Positions 40,457 through 50,692 are shown, numbered from the stretch's first letter. The stretch: DNA of 64,000 nucleotides from an uncultured Pseudanabaenaceae cyanobacterium (GCA_937927915.1 CALGKB010000004.1:434001-498000), one strand, 5' to 3'. The notes: generated from the letters alone by a model not told the origin. Program-made: numbers and translations.

Positions 40457-41564
40457 GGAGGAGGTAGTACAGTCGGCCGGGGGACTTGATTAAACCAGCG
40501 CGGTCCTGGGCAGCCTTGCCCGTACCCATGAAAATATCTACCCTGCCTGCCCCGCGGATGGCACTACCAGTGTCTTGGTCGAGGACAAAGCGATTGACCC
40601 AGCGGTATTGGGGGGTGGGGGAAGAGGGGGAGAAAAAGGGCAAGGTCGTAGAAATTAAGGCGAGGGCACCAGGGGGCATAAGGGATTTATCGGTGGCGAT
40701 CGATCGTTCTGGCGTCACAGGGACACCAATACTGCCGATGGCAGGTCTGCCTTGGGTTTCACGGAAGAAGACATAGCTCTCATTGCGGTGGAGATAATCC
40801 AGCAATTCCTCAGGATGGCGTTGGAAATAGTTGATAATAGCAGGCAGATCAACCTCCTCTGGTTTCATCTTGCCGTCTTTGATCAACTCAGCGCCGATGG
40901 AAGTGTAGGGACGATCGGTCTTGCCAGCATAACCCACAGTCATGACCTCCGTCTCTGAGAGGCGTAACCGCGCGGAACCCTGCACATGCACTAAAAAGGC
41001 TTCCAGGGGATCAGCCAACCACACCAACTCCCAGCCCTGCAATTTATCCGTGGTTTCCAGTTCACGGCGGGTGGGATGGGGTTTCTCCCACGTGGCAAAA
41101 TCAGCAGGTAAACGATAGAGGGGATAGCGAAACCGAGCGGTCTTTTGTCTGCTAGCAGCAAATACAGGCTCATAGTAACCCGTAAACAACACCGTGCCTT
41201 GGTTATCTCTGCCGCTAGATTGGTAAAAGACAAACTCCTGTAGGACCTGTCTTTGTAACTCTGCCGCACTCTTACTGCTGAGCAAAAGTTGACGAAACCG
41301 CCTTAAACTGCGCACTACCCGATCGTGGGTAATATCCCCAATGGGATAGAACCTGTGGGAGGAAGGCTTTGCCAAAAAAGACAGACTGTGATCGATGGCT
41401 CGGAGCAACTGCTGCCGATCGGTAGCCAAGCGGTCATCCGGCAACTGCACTTCCAAGTTAGCTACTGCTGTCACCGGCACCAGGACAGAGCCTGCCCACA
41501 CCACTCCCCTCAACCCCCACCACAACGCCAAACCAGCGACTAAACGTGCCAACATCGTAAACAA
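40446..41564 (-). CDS. mltA: Membrane-bound lytic murein transglycosylase A (MltA)
   Basis: An N-terminal hydrophobic signal (about residues 4-24) precedes the MltA domain with TGYYEPVFAASR, the double-psi barrel and the C-terminal 3D domain. The 3D domain has conserved aspartates in DQDTGSAIRGAGRVDIFMG. It cleaves peptidoglycan in the periplasm. No lipobox cysteine is evident at the signal end, unlike the E. coli lipoprotein. ATG nine bases inside the frame (MLARLV) is an alternative start. Confidence 0.93.
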   Translation of the reverse strand: MFTMLARLVAGLALWWGLRGVVWAGSVLVPVTAVANLEVQLPDDRLATDRQQLLRAIDHSLSFLAKPSSHRFYPIGDITHDRVVRSLRRFRQLLLSSKSAAELQRQVLQEFVFYQSSGRDNQGTVLFTGYYEPVFAASRQKTARFRYPLYRLPADFATWEKPHPTRRELETTDKLQGWELVWLADPLEAFLVHVQGSARLRLSETEVMTVGYAGKTDRPYTSIGAELIKDGKMKPEEVDLPAIINYFQRHPEELLDYLHRNESYVFFRETQGRPAIGSIGVPVTPERSIATDKSLMPPGALALISTTLPFFSPSSPTPQYRWVNRFVLDQDTGSAIRGAGRVDIFMGTGKAAQDRAGLIKSPGRLYYLLLKD

Positions 41565-41636
41565 AGGTTAAGATAGTAACAAAACGTACCACGTGCCCTT
41601 ACACTCAGAATACAATCAGCGCAAAGGACAGCAACT

Positions 41637-42272
41637 ATGACTTTACTACTAGGAGATACTGTTCCTGACTTTACCCAAGATTCTTCCGAAGGACCAATCC
41701 ATTTCTACGAGTGGATGGAAGACAAGTGGGTGATTTTCTTTTCCCACCCTGCTGACTATACGCCTGTGTGCACAACGGAACTAGGGGAAGTGGCTAAACT
41801 GAAGCCCGAATTTGACAAGCGCAACGTCAAAGTCCTTGCCCTCAGCGTAGACGATGCCGAATCCCATCGGAACTGGATCAAGGACATCAACGAAACTCAA
41901 AACACCACCATCAACTATCCCATCATCGCTGATGTCGATCGCAAGGTCTCAGAACTCTACGGCATGATTCACCCCAACACCAGTTCCACTGCCACCGTCC
42001 GAGCGGTCTACATCATTGACCCCAACAAGAAGTTGCGCCTAACTTTGACCTATCCTCTCACCACCGGTCGCAACTTTGATGAAATTCTGCGAGTGATTGA
42101 TGCCCTACAACTGTCGGACAAATACCAAGTGGCAACGCCTGCCAACTGGAAGGACGGCGACGACTGCATCGTTCCCCTCTCTATTTCCACGGAAGAAGCA
42201 AAACAGAAGTTCCCCAAGGGAGTCAACGAAATCAAACCCTATCTCCGTTTAACTCCCCAACCCAACAAATAA
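41637..42272 (+). CDS. 1-Cys peroxiredoxin (Prx6 type)
   Basis: The 211-residue thiol peroxidase reduces peroxides. The peroxidatic cysteine is C45 in DYTPVCTTELG, and the Prx6-type C-terminal extension (YPLTTGRNFDEILRVIDALQL, WKDGDDCIVPLSI) is present. AAGGA lies 8 bases before the ATG, and TACAAT (41612-41617) is a possible -10 box. A clear terminator follows. The arrangement suggests an individually regulated stress gene. Confidence 0.95.
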   Translation: MTLLLGDTVPDFTQDSSEGPIHFYEWMEDKWVIFFSHPADYTPVCTTELGEVAKLKPEFDKRNVKVLALSVDDAESHRNWIKDINETQNTTINYPIIADVDRKVSELYGMIHPNTSSTATVRAVYIIDPNKKLRLTLTYPLTTGRNFDEILRVIDALQLSDKYQVATPANWKDGDDCIVPLSISTEEAKQKFPKGVNEIKPYLRLTPQPNK

Positions 42273-42281
42273 AATCTCTGT

Positions 42282-42304
42282 CCCGTCCCCTGGGCGGGCT
42301 TTTT
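42282..42304 (+). terminator. Rho-independent terminator of the peroxiredoxin gene
   Basis: CCCGTCC (42282-42288) and GGGCGGG (42292-42298) form a seven-pair stem with one G-U pair and a three-base loop. CTTTTT follows at 42299-42304, 10 bases after the stop codon. It reaches the stop of the convergent small membrane gene. Confidence 0.85.
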
Positions 42305-42644
42305 AATGTCCCAGGCAGTAGGCAGAGAGCATCTCCAGCCAAGAGCGGTAATCGGGGCGCTGGAAATAATGGGCAATGAACTGGGACAGGATGTAGTCAG
42401 TGGCAAAGAAGGTCACGACCATCACTCCTAGGCAGACCAGCACCGTGCGAGGGGAATATCTTATGGCAGTGGGAGGGGGGGCTTTCCCTTCCAGGTGGGC
42501 GATCGTGCTGTTGGTAACTAAACCCGTTTGGGCGACACTGCGCATAATCAATTCTGTCTGTTGTTCCAGTTTGTCCAGGCGTTTGGGAGCCAGTTTTTGT
42601 AAGCGCTGGATTTCCTGCAGGAGGTGAGGGCTATCTTTGGGCAT
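42303..42644 (-). CDS. Small membrane protein with N-terminal coiled-coil, unknown function
   Basis: The 113-residue protein has a helical, charged N-terminal half (LLQEIQRLQKLAPKRLDKLEQQTEL) and one hydrophobic span near residues 70-90, then an aromatic-rich tail. I chose ATG 42644: a longer frame from a GTG at 42707 would run through a TATAAT box (minus strand, 42678-42683) that is better read as the promoter. I do not recognise the family. Confidence 0.7.
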   Translation of the reverse strand: MPKDSPHLLQEIQRLQKLAPKRLDKLEQQTELIMRSVAQTGLVTNSTIAHLEGKAPPPTAIRYSPRTVLVCLGVMVVTFFATDYILSQFIAHYFQRPDYRSWLEMLSAYCLGH

Positions 42645-42673
42645 ATTTCTTGTAAGGGCAGTGCTGGCTTTAG

Positions 42674-42683
42674 TAAGATTATA
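42674..42683. promoter_or_regulatory. Overlapping divergent -10 boxes
   Basis: TATAAT on the minus strand (42678-42683) lies 33 bases before the small membrane gene start. TAAGAT on the plus strand (42674-42679) lies 29 bases before the 69-residue ORF. Neither has a good -35 element, so the exact use is inferred. Confidence 0.35.
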
Positions 42684-42708
42684 GACAGGTTTAGTTTGGA
42701 GTAGCACA

Positions 42709-42918
42709 ATGGTCTGTAAGAGCAGTTCTCCCCTCGCCGCAGCGGTTAGATTTCACAGAGATTTCCATTTTAAGACTGGTTTACTCCTAGACACAGGTGC
42801 CCGTCTCCTAGGTGTACATCGGTTTCCTCTGACTAAGCCTTTGTATAAAGCTGCTAAGATTGCTGGCTATGCCAATGTTGCCCTTGCTAGTATAGCTTTA
42901 GTCCTGTTAGAAGATTAG
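42709..42918 (+). CDS. Small protein (69 aa) upstream of IscA-type gene, unknown function
   Basis: ATG 42709 has GGAG 7 bases upstream and the frame ends 5 bases before the iscA-like start, so it is probably translated in the same message. The product is basic at the N-terminus with two cysteine-free charged segments (FHFKTGLLLDTGARLLG, PLTKPLYKAAKIAGYA) and a hydrophobic C-terminus that could insert in a membrane. I do not recognise a family. Confidence 0.65.
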   Translation: MVCKSSSPLAAAVRFHRDFHFKTGLLLDTGARLLGVHRFPLTKPLYKAAKIAGYANVALASIALVLLED

Positions 42919-42923
42919 AAATT

Positions 42924-43277
42924 ATGATTACCTTAACAGAAGCAGCCGTCAAAAGAGTGCGTATTCTGCAGGCACAAAGGCAGACCAATGCTCCTCTGCG
43001 GATTGGGGTTAAAAGCGGCGGTTGTTCCGGGCTGTCCTATACGATGGATTTTGTGGAAGAGTTACAGCCTTTGGAGCGGGAGTATGATTGCAACGGCGTC
43101 AAAATCGTCATCAACGACCTCTACCGTCCCCACCTAGAGGGCTTGGAGCTAGACTATGCCGAGGATTTGATGGGGGGGGGTTTCCGTTTCTACAATCCCA
43201 ATGCTACCCGCTCCTGTAGCTGTGGCACTTCCTTTGCTACGTCGAAGGATATGGGTAAACCCGTTGCCTGCAGCTAA
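42924..43277 (+). CDS. IscA/SufA-type iron-sulphur cluster assembly protein
   Basis: The 117-residue HesB/IscA-fold protein carries the three cluster-binding cysteines: C34 in GGCSGLSY and C98/C100 in SCSCGTSF. It is an A-type carrier that passes Fe-S clusters to apoproteins. It may be iscA or sufA; the sequence does not separate these. The small 69-residue ORF precedes it and a metallo-hydrolase gene follows after 3 bases. Confidence 0.93.
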   Translation: MITLTEAAVKRVRILQAQRQTNAPLRIGVKSGGCSGLSYTMDFVEELQPLEREYDCNGVKIVINDLYRPHLEGLELDYAEDLMGGGFRFYNPNATRSCSCGTSFATSKDMGKPVACS

Positions 43278-43280
43278 TCT

Positions 43281-44024
43281 ATGCAACTGACTTGGCTAGA
43301 TAGTAATTCTTGGCTCCTAGAAGGGGATGGGTTACGCATTTTGCTTGACCCTTGGTTGGTGGGCAGTTTGGTGTTTGGGGGGGCACAATGGCTGTTCAAG
43401 GCAGAAAGACCTGTTAGCCGTCCTCTCCCCCCTGCTATAGATTTTATCTTGCTCTCCCAGGGGTTACCTGACCACGCCCATCCCCCTACCCTGCAGGTGC
43501 TAGACCGATCGCTACCTGTGGTTGCCTCTCCCAGTGCGGCTAAGGTCTGTCGGGAGTTGGGTTATACCCATGTCTATACCCTTGCCCATTTTCAAAGCCT
43601 GCAGATTAAAGATGTCACGATCGAGGCTCTACCTGGTGCGCTAGTGGGGGCAACTCGGCGGGAAAATGCCTACATCCTCCGCTTCCCTGACCGATCTATT
43701 TATTACGAACCCCACGGCAATCACGACCCCATACTACAAAAGCAAAATCCGATCGATATTGTTATTACTCCCGTTGTAGATTTGCTTTTACCGCTAGTGG
43801 GAGCTGTGATCAAAGGGCGAGAGACTACTGTGCAACTGTGTGAATGGTTGAAGCCAAAGTTTTTACTGCCCACGGCGGCGGGGGGTGACCTCCAGGTCAG
43901 TGGGCTACTGCTAAAACTATTGCGGGCAGAGGGTTCTGTCCAGGAGATGCAGAGCCAGTTGCGAGGGCGGGGATTAGAAACGATCGTTTTAGACCTGCAG
44001 CCCTGGCAGCCCGTTTCCCTGTAA
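43281..44024 (+). CDS. Metallo-beta-lactamase-fold hydrolase
   Basis: The 247-residue protein resembles UlaG/YtnP-like MBL proteins, with WLDSNSWLLEGDGLRILLDPWL at the start in a pattern typical of the fold. The metal motif is changed to LSQGLPDHAHPPT instead of HxHxDH. Later residues include EPHGNHD and LLPTAAGGD. The missing first histidines suggest altered metal binding or a non-hydrolytic role. It follows the IscA-type gene by 3 bases. Confidence 0.82.
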   Translation: MQLTWLDSNSWLLEGDGLRILLDPWLVGSLVFGGAQWLFKAERPVSRPLPPAIDFILLSQGLPDHAHPPTLQVLDRSLPVVASPSAAKVCRELGYTHVYTLAHFQSLQIKDVTIEALPGALVGATRRENAYILRFPDRSIYYEPHGNHDPILQKQNPIDIVITPVVDLLLPLVGAVIKGRETTVQLCEWLKPKFLLPTAAGGDLQVSGLLLKLLRAEGSVQEMQSQLRGRGLETIVLDLQPWQPVSL

Positions 44025-44055
44025 AATCTTGTACTGACATTTACCTAGGGTGGGC

Positions 44056-44982
44056 ATGAGGATTTTGGTGACGGGGGGAGCGGGTTTTATTGGTTCTCAT
44101 TTGATCGATCGTCTTTTGGGGGAAGGACACGAGGTCATCTGTTTAGACAATCTCTACACGGGGACACGGGCAAATATTGCGGCTTGGCAACAGCATCCCC
44201 TCTTTCATTTTATGGAACATGATGTCATAGAACCGATCGATATAGCGGTAGAGCAAATCTATCATCTGGCTTGTCCTGCTTCCCCTGTGCATTACCAAGC
44301 TGACCCCATCAAGACCGTAAAGACGAGTTTCCTGGGTACTCTTCATCTTTTAGAGTTAGCCACAAAATACAAAGCCCGTTTTCTCCTGGCTTCCACCTCA
44401 GAAGTCTATGGTGACCCCCTGGTGCATCCCCAGCCAGAGGACTATTGGGGCAATGTCAACTGTACGGGTATTCGTGCCTGTTATGATGAGGGTAAACGGG
44501 TGGCAGAAACTCTGACTTTTGACTTCCACCGCCAGTATAAGACAGACATCAGAGTTGCCCGCATCTTTAACACCTATGGTCCCCGTATGTTGGAAAATGA
44601 CGGCAGAGTGGTGAGCAATTTTATCTCCCAAGCTCTGCGGGGTAAGGATTTAACTGTCTATGGCGATGGCTCCCAAACCCGCAGTTTTTGTTATGTCTCT
44701 GACCTAGTGAGGGGCTTAATAGCTTTAATGCAGAGCGATTGTCTTTTACCTGTCAATCTCGGCAATCCAGGGGAATATACCATCTTGGAATTGGCAGCAA
44801 CAGTGCAGGAACTGGTGGGGAAACCGATCGGGATCACCTTCCGCCCCTTACCCCAAGATGACCCCCAACGCCGTCGTCCTGATATTAGCCGTGCCCAACA
44901 GCTGTTAAATTGGCAACCTACCGTCCCCCTACGGGAAGGGCTGCAAAAAACCATTGCTGATTTCCGGCAACGCTTGGGTTAG
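44056..44982 (+). CDS. UDP-glucuronate decarboxylase (UDP-xylose synthase), SDR family
   Basis: The extended short-chain dehydrogenase has NAD motif [34 protein letters not shown] and catalytic Tyr-Lys in [10 protein letters not shown], all characteristic of UXS-type enzymes that convert UDP-glucuronate to UDP-xylose. It is 308 residues from ATG 44056; a GTG two codons earlier is possible. Its product feeds polysaccharide synthesis. Its end overlaps the convergent helicase gene by 4 bases. Confidence 0.92.
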   Translation: MRILVTGGAGFIGSHLIDRLLGEGHEVICLDNLYTGTRANIAAWQQHPLFHFMEHDVIEPIDIAVEQIYHLACPASPVHYQADPIKTVKTSFLGTLHLLELATKYKARFLLASTSEVYGDPLVHPQPEDYWGNVNCTGIRACYDEGKRVAETLTFDFHRQYKTDIRVARIFNTYGPRMLENDGRVVSNFISQALRGKDLTVYGDGSQTRSFCYVSDLVRGLIALMQSDCLLPVNLGNPGEYTILELAATVQELVGKPIGITFRPLPQDDPQRRRPDISRAQQLLNWQPTVPLREGLQKTIADFRQRLG

Positions 44983-47597
44983 ATGAGGTCTTGTACAGGA
45001 AAACGATCGATTAAGAGGGCTGCTCTTTCCGCGTTCTTACGCAGAGATTCTGATAACAGACTGATATAAGGAATCTGACAGAGTAAATCTAAAGTACGGC
45101 GCATGAGACGCACTAAATCCCCTTCATCCAAACTCGTCTGCTGACAGAGGTCTTGCCACGTTGCCCCTAAAGCCCAGGTTTCCACCAGTCCCACTAACTC
45201 AAATTCCAACAACACAGGAATATTCACTTGTAACTTGCGCTGCATCTGCAGTAACTTCCGTCGCAAACCCCGCAGTCCCGTCAACGCCTCTTCCACCGCC
45301 ATCGATACCCCCACCCGCGACCAAGTATCAGACCGATTGTTGTCCGTCACTAGGGCAGCACAGACCGCCGCTAAATGGTGGGGCGCTAACTCATCTAACT
45401 CCCCCGCCTCTAACACCAATGCCAACCACAACTCATTTTCCCCCCGCAAGGAAGCTGCAATTTTACCCAAAGCCGTGGGCTGCAGTCCCTCCAGACAATT
45501 AAAATGTTGCAGAATTTCCACCAGACTGAGAAACTCCTGCCAATGAAACTGTCCCTGTCTGGTCACCTCTTGCTGCAATGCTTCTCGCTTCTCTTTTAGT
45601 TGTTCTAATTTGCGAATCTTTTTGATGATGTTACCCTTGTCCTGCCAGCTGTTGACAGGATGTTGATCAATCTTGGTTGTCAGGGTTTGCACTAGCCGCT
45701 GTTGCTCCAATACTTCAGGGGGTAAAGGAATCTCTGGTAAAGCGGGAATCGATCGGGCTAATTCTAAGGTCTGTTCTGTACCCTTACACGTAGCACCAGG
45801 ACGCATCGCCAAAGCCGCTGGATAAATTAGTTCCTCCGTCTGCCAGATGTCTCCTACCGTAACAATGTCTTTATGGGTCAATACATACCAATTGTTATCG
45901 TTGCCAAGACAGACAAACCAAGGGAATTGTCCTGACCCCTGTACCTTTTGCGCCAATACCCCCGCTCTACGTTGACCGTTGGGCAGTTTGATCGTCACCA
46001 GAGAACCACTAAGAGCGTAGGGCAGATAGGTGACCAAGTCCTGATGGTAGACCTCCTCTGCTTGGGCAGTGAGAATCTTCAATAATCTTTTCTCCTCCTT
46101 CAATCTTTCTTTCAACTTGTCGTAGTCTGCCAGTTGACTAGTGTCTATTGCTGTTAACACTTGTTCCAGCCGATCGATGTCCGCCGTCAGTTCCTGCAGA
46201 TATTGCTGCTTTGGTTCCAAAGATAGATTTGCTAGGTATTGCCCAAAACTGCGCTCAATCAGTTCCTTTGCCCTCGCCAGGGAATGGGTCTGCAACAAAT
46301 TCAAAACCATGCCATAGCTAGGCGTAAATTGACTGACTAGGGGGTCTGCCTGCGCAGTGGCTAAATAACCCGCCTCCCGTAAGCCTTCGTAGGGAGTCTG
46401 CAGCGTTACTACGTGACCGATCGTGTCCATGCCCCTCCTCCCTGCCCGCCCTGCCATCTGCAAAAACTCCGAGGGGGTCAACAACCGATGTCCTTCGTCT
46501 GTGCGCTTGGAAAGACTAGAGATAATGGTGGTTCTGGCAGGCATATTGATCCCCGCTGCCAAGGTCTCCGTCGCAAAGACAATTTTAATTAAACCCTGCT
46601 GAAATAACTCCTCAATAAACGTCTTCCACAGGGGCAAAATACCGGCATGGTGGGCAGCGACACCGCGATAGAGAGCAGGAATATGACTACTGTAGCGTAA
46701 TTCAGGGTTTTGCGCTAAAAACCGATCGATTTGATATTGCAGTTCCCTGGCCTCTTCCCCCTCCACCAGACTGATGGGTGCTAGTTGTTCCACTGCCTGG
46801 TCACAGCCCCGCCGACTAAAGATAAAATAAATAGCGGGCAACATTTCTCTCTCTTGTAATTGCCTGACAACAAAGGGCAGACTGGGAGGTTCAGGGGGCT
46901 TCTTCCCTGGCTTGGGGCGATAGTGAGCCTTTAGTTTGGGGTTAATCTCTTTCTGTTCTTCATCTAGGAGGGGAAACATGCCCTTGGACATACAGAAGTA
47001 ATACTGCAAAGGCACAGGACGAAAATCAGAATAGACCAGAGCTGTCTCCCCGTGCACCAAGTTAATCCAATCTGTCAGTTGTTGACTGTTTGCCACTGTG
47101 GCAGAGAGAGCCACTAACTGAATCTCTTTCGGACAATAAATGATGGACTCTTCCCACACTGTTCCCCGCTGGCGGTCATTCATGTAATGACATTCATCTA
47201 AGACCACCGTCTGCACATCCGTCAAAGATACTCCCACTTCCCCGATCGGTGTGCCGTAGAGCATATTGCGGAAAATCTCCGTCGTCATCACTAAAACCGG
47301 TGCTTCCCTCTGGAGGGTCACATCCCCTGTCAGTAAGCCCACCTTGTCTTTGCCAAAAATCTGACGGAAGTCCCGTAACTTTTGATTGGATAATGCCTTG
47401 AGGGGCGTAGTGTAGAACACCCGTTTCCCCTGGGCAATAGCACGATGGATGGCATACTCACCAATGAGCGTCTTTCCCGAACCCGTGGGGGCACAGACCA
47501 CCACCGATCGATTTTGGTTGAGGTGCTCGATTGCTTCTAGTTGAAACCGATCGAGGGTAAAGGGAAACAGTTGACTGAGGTCTAAAGTAGTCACCAT
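44979..47597 (-). CDS. Ski2-like DEAD/DEAH-box RNA helicase
   Basis: The 872-residue superfamily 2 helicase has Walker [13 protein letters not shown], Walker [10 protein letters not shown], motif [11 protein letters not shown], a [10 protein letters not shown] segment and motif [14 protein letters not shown]. The C-terminal part has the DSHCT/arch-type helical domain of Ski2/Mtr4 proteins. Such cyanobacterial enzymes are thought to act in RNA turnover or processing. Starts 66 bases from the SbcC stop, on the same strand. Confidence 0.93.
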   Translation of the reverse strand: MVTTLDLSQLFPFTLDRFQLEAIEHLNQNRSVVVCAPTGSGKTLIGEYAIHRAIAQGKRVFYTTPLKALSNQKLRDFRQIFGKDKVGLLTGDVTLQREAPVLVMTTEIFRNMLYGTPIGEVGVSLTDVQTVVLDECHYMNDRQRGTVWEESIIYCPKEIQLVALSATVANSQQLTDWINLVHGETALVYSDFRPVPLQYYFCMSKGMFPLLDEEQKEINPKLKAHYRPKPGKKPPEPPSLPFVVRQLQEREMLPAIYFIFSRRGCDQAVEQLAPISLVEGEEARELQYQIDRFLAQNPELRYSSHIPALYRGVAAHHAGILPLWKTFIEELFQQGLIKIVFATETLAAGINMPARTTIISSLSKRTDEGHRLLTPSEFLQMAGRAGRRGMDTIGHVVTLQTPYEGLREAGYLATAQADPLVSQFTPSYGMVLNLLQTHSLARAKELIERSFGQYLANLSLEPKQQYLQELTADIDRLEQVLTAIDTSQLADYDKLKERLKEEKRLLKILTAQAEEVYHQDLVTYLPYALSGSLVTIKLPNGQRRAGVLAQKVQGSGQFPWFVCLGNDNNWYVLTHKDIVTVGDIWQTEELIYPAALAMRPGATCKGTEQTLELARSIPALPEIPLPPEVLEQQRLVQTLTTKIDQHPVNSWQDKGNIIKKIRKLEQLKEKREALQQEVTRQGQFHWQEFLSLVEILQHFNCLEGLQPTALGKIAASLRGENELWLALVLEAGELDELAPHHLAAVCAALVTDNNRSDTWSRVGVSMAVEEALTGLRGLRRKLLQMQRKLQVNIPVLLEFELVGLVETWALGATWQDLCQQTSLDEGDLVRLMRRTLDLLCQIPYISLLSESLRKNAERAALLIDRFPVQDLI

Positions 47598-47663
47598 CCC
47601 AACCGTACGCCTGTAACAATTCTATGATAACTTACATCTCTCTCTCCCCGCAGCCCAAACATA

Positions 47664-50084
47664 TTACTGATTGACTAGGACGGTATGTTGTTTAACGGGG
47701 TCAAAGGCAAGACGGATAGTGTGATTGAGACTATCTTTGATGTCTTCTACATGGGTAATGATCAAGACTTGTGCAAACTGTTGCCCTAGACCATAGAGGA
47801 GTTGCAGGACATTTTCCCGCCGGTTTTGGTCTAAAGAGCCAAACACTTCATCGAGGATAAGCAGAGAAAAGGGCTGCCCTGTGCGTTCTGTGATCATTTG
47901 GGAGATAGCTAAACGCAGACAGAGATTGACAATGTCTTCTTCCCCTCCCGAAATAACGGACTTGCTTTCCGCCTGGGATTTGACAATGACTTGGTATTTG
48001 TCGTCTAACTCTAGTCCATCGTATCTGCCATCTGTCAACTGCTGTAGAAAGTAACTGGCATTCTCCGCCAAACGGGGACGAATTTGTTTGGTCAGGTACT
48101 CCCGTAGTTCTGTAAAGGCTTGGTCCAATTCTTTTAATGTCAAATACTCAATTCCTACCCTTTTATACTGCTCTTGCAGCTGCCGGTATTCTGTCTGCTG
48201 TTGTTGCAGTTCCTGTAGGTGTTGCTGATATAAGGCTAGGCGTTCTTCCATCGTTTGATACTGGCTGTTGATGCTCTGATACAATTCCTCTGTCCTGTCA
48301 TATTGTGCTTTTCTTGCTTGAAATTCTGCTGCCGTATATCCCACTGCTGCCATCTCTCCTTGCAACTGTTCTATCTCCTGCAGGAGGGTTTGCCAATCAG
48401 TTTGCTTTTGCTCCAGTTGTGCTGTCACCTTTTGCCAATTGGCGGGGGCTTGAGAGAGTTTCAGAAAGGTTTCGTATTGTGGCAGGAGTTGTTGTAGTTG
48501 CTGCTGTAGGAGCTGGTAGCGGTGGGGGGCAAAGGTCAAGGGTTCTGGTGGCAGGGATAATGCCCGCGCTTCCTTTTCTTTTTGCTGCAGTTGCTTCTGT
48601 AAAATCTCTTTCTTAGTCAGGTCTCTGGTCAAGATTTTATGGCGCTGTTGCCACACCTGTAGTTGGGATTGTAAACCCGATCGCTCTGTTTCTAACAAAA
48701 CAAGAGACCTGGGCTTGCTTTGCAATTTATCTAGTGCCTGTTGCCACTGCTGTAAATTCCCTTGGCACTCCTGTATGTGGCGGTGGAAATGCTGGATAAC
48801 GGTGTCGTACTCCTGCTGCAGGGGGCGTTCACAGGTGGGACAAATCCCCTCTGCCCCTGCTGCCTCGATCGTTTGGCGCTGTGTTTGCAGACGCTCTAGG
48901 GTCTGTCTGGCTGACTTGATCTGTGCCTGGAGGTCTGCCTGTTGTTGCTGCCACTCCCAGGTTGCGGTGTTGATCTCTTCTGATAGATGGTCTATGCTCT
49001 GTTGATAGTTATCTATCTCTGTAGTAAGGGTTTGTAGTTCTACCTCGAGGGGGAGTAATAACTCTATTTCCGCCCTGATTGCTTCTATCTCCTGCTGTAA
49101 CCTTGCCTGTCTTTCTTTCGTCTGCTGTGCCTGTAAAAACGCTGCGTACTGCCCCTGCAGAGTTTGATACTCGGTCTGGATTGTCTGGTACTCCAGGGCT
49201 AAAGGCTGTAGTTGGGAAAACTGTTCTAACTCTGCTGCTAGTTTTTGTTGCTGTACTTGTAGGTTGTTGATCTCTTTTGCTAGCTGTTCTTGTCTGTGTT
49301 GGCTGCTCTCTAACTTCGCCTGTAGTTGTAGAAAGACAGTGCGACGATCGTTAATCTCCTGCCACAGAGTCCGTGCCTGCTCCCGTTGTTTGCTTACCTC
49401 TGCCAGTTGTTGTGCTAATGTCTGTAATGTCGCTGTTAGGGTCTGGATTTGTGCCTGCTGTTGCTGGACTCGCTCCTCTATCCCCTCCAGCGCCTGTAAC
49501 TTTCCTTCGATGTTGTCTTTTTGCTTTGCCTTTTGTTTGATGTCATAGCGTATTGTATTCTCTTTGTCAGCGCTGCCCTGCACTTCTTCAATCTTTTCGT
49601 AGCCCAACATCCTAGCGATAAACCGCTCCCTGTCTGCTGCCCCCTCGATGGAGCCTAAAAATTGTAATTCCTTCTGCCCTGTGAAATAGCTGTTAAAAAA
49701 TTCTCTGTAACTCATGCGCAGCAGTTGCTGCAGTTTTTCATCTACACCTTTGACAGAGGTGGCAATCACTTTATCTTCCTGCCATAATTGCGCTTCACTC
49801 CTACTGCCCTGGGCGCGTTGCAGGCGATAGGTGCGGTTCTGCCAGACAAACTCTAAATCCACCACCACTTCTGACCCGCCAGGGGCGTGACGCCAAATAA
49901 GGGTGTCTTTGCTGCCCCGTAAAACCCCCGGTTTATTGCCGTAGAATGCCCACGCGATCGCTTCTAGAATCGTGCTCTTGCCGGCGCCATTGTCGCCCAG
50001 TATCCCCGTCAAACCCTCCACAAATTGAATAGAAGTGTCCTTGTGTTGGCGAAAGTTTTGCAGGTGGAGGGACAACAGGAACAT
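47664..50084 (-). CDS. sbcC: SMC-like exonuclease subunit SbcC
   Basis: SbcC with SbcD forms a nuclease that removes hairpins and double-strand-break end structures. The 806-residue protein has Walker A GDNGAGKST (30-38), two long glutamine-rich coiled coils and a zinc hook CPTC (about 415-418). The C-terminal signature is SVISGGEEDIVNLCLRLA and Walker B is LLILDEVFGSLD. ATG 50084 (MFLLSLHLQNF) is chosen, 7 bases after the preceding stop. A TTG 30 bases earlier overlaps that gene. No sbcD is in the window. Confidence 0.93.
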   Translation of the reverse strand: MFLLSLHLQNFRQHKDTSIQFVEGLTGILGDNGAGKSTILEAIAWAFYGNKPGVLRGSKDTLIWRHAPGGSEVVVDLEFVWQNRTYRLQRAQGSRSEAQLWQEDKVIATSVKGVDEKLQQLLRMSYREFFNSYFTGQKELQFLGSIEGAADRERFIARMLGYEKIEEVQGSADKENTIRYDIKQKAKQKDNIEGKLQALEGIEERVQQQQAQIQTLTATLQTLAQQLAEVSKQREQARTLWQEINDRRTVFLQLQAKLESSQHRQEQLAKEINNLQVQQQKLAAELEQFSQLQPLALEYQTIQTEYQTLQGQYAAFLQAQQTKERQARLQQEIEAIRAEIELLLPLEVELQTLTTEIDNYQQSIDHLSEEINTATWEWQQQQADLQAQIKSARQTLERLQTQRQTIEAAGAEGICPTCERPLQQEYDTVIQHFHRHIQECQGNLQQWQQALDKLQSKPRSLVLLETERSGLQSQLQVWQQRHKILTRDLTKKEILQKQLQQKEKEARALSLPPEPLTFAPHRYQLLQQQLQQLLPQYETFLKLSQAPANWQKVTAQLEQKQTDWQTLLQEIEQLQGEMAAVGYTAAEFQARKAQYDRTEELYQSINSQYQTMEERLALYQQHLQELQQQQTEYRQLQEQYKRVGIEYLTLKELDQAFTELREYLTKQIRPRLAENASYFLQQLTDGRYDGLELDDKYQVIVKSQAESKSVISGGEEDIVNLCLRLAISQMITERTGQPFSLLILDEVFGSLDQNRRENVLQLLYGLGQQFAQVLIITHVEDIKDSLNHTIRLAFDPVKQHTVLVNQ

Positions 50085-50091
50085 ACTGCAG

Positions 50092-50307
50092 TCAATCGGC
50101 TCCTTCTTTGCCAAAGAGATTGTAACGGGAGGTTTCCAGTTTCTGCCACAACTCCTTAATCTGTTCGTAAGCCTCTAGGGGGGTGATTTTGCCGCTGTTT
50201 TCCAGGGCACAGATGATTCCCACCCGTCCCGCAAATTCCTGAAGATTGGCATCGAGGAGGAGATTCTCAGGCGTGAATTCCCCCCGAAATGGTCTTTGCG
50301 GGTACAA
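50092..50307 (-). CDS. DUF7219-like small cyanobacterial protein
   Basis: The 71-residue helical protein has GEFTPENLLLDANLQEFA and RVGIICALENSGKITPLEAY, matching a small conserved cyanobacterial family of unknown role that I recall as DUF7219. The only standard start is TTG at 50307, and no good ribosome-binding site precedes it; homologues carry a few more residues, so the true start is unresolved. It lies between rpsT and sbcC on one strand. Confidence 0.75.
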   Translation of the reverse strand: MYPQRPFRGEFTPENLLLDANLQEFAGRVGIICALENSGKITPLEAYEQIKELWQKLETSRYNLFGKEGAD

Positions 50308-50329
50308 ACCTTGCTCGGTGTTGCCGCCA

Positions 50330-50629
50330 CTAGCTTGCCTCTAGCCCCAAGAGGGCTTTGGTCCGTCTGGTTAAACGGGCTTTGCGTCGATTGCCTGTGT
50401 TGCGGTGGATTACTCCTGTCTTCACTGCCCGATCGATTTTGCTAAATGCTAGGGCTAAGCGTCGGTCCAGGTCCGCCTTGTTCTCTGGCGTGGGGTTAGC
50501 CTTGTACACTTCCAGGGCACGCAGGTAGTTTTTGGTCAGAGTAGCGATCGCTGACTTGTAGGACTTATTGCGCAGGCGATTCCGTTCCGCTATCTTAGCT
50601 CGCTTCGCTGCCGACTTGATGTTTGCCAT
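50330..50629 (-). CDS. rpsT: 30S ribosomal protein S20
   Basis: S20 binds 16S rRNA. The 99-residue product has the standard start [21 protein letters not shown], three basic helices and a C-terminal [18 protein letters not shown]. The frame stays open 49 codons upstream, but family length and N-terminus fix the ATG at 50629. The start is 63 bases from the divergent small zinc-finger-like gene. Confidence 0.97.
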   Translation of the reverse strand: MANIKSAAKRAKIAERNRLRNKSYKSAIATLTKNYLRALEVYKANPTPENKADLDRRLALAFSKIDRAVKTGVIHRNTGNRRKARLTRRTKALLGLEAS

Positions 50630-50692
50630 GAAAAAGTCTTGGAAAAGTGCATAGATTATTTTAACATAGAGGGGTGGATTGCGCACAAATTT

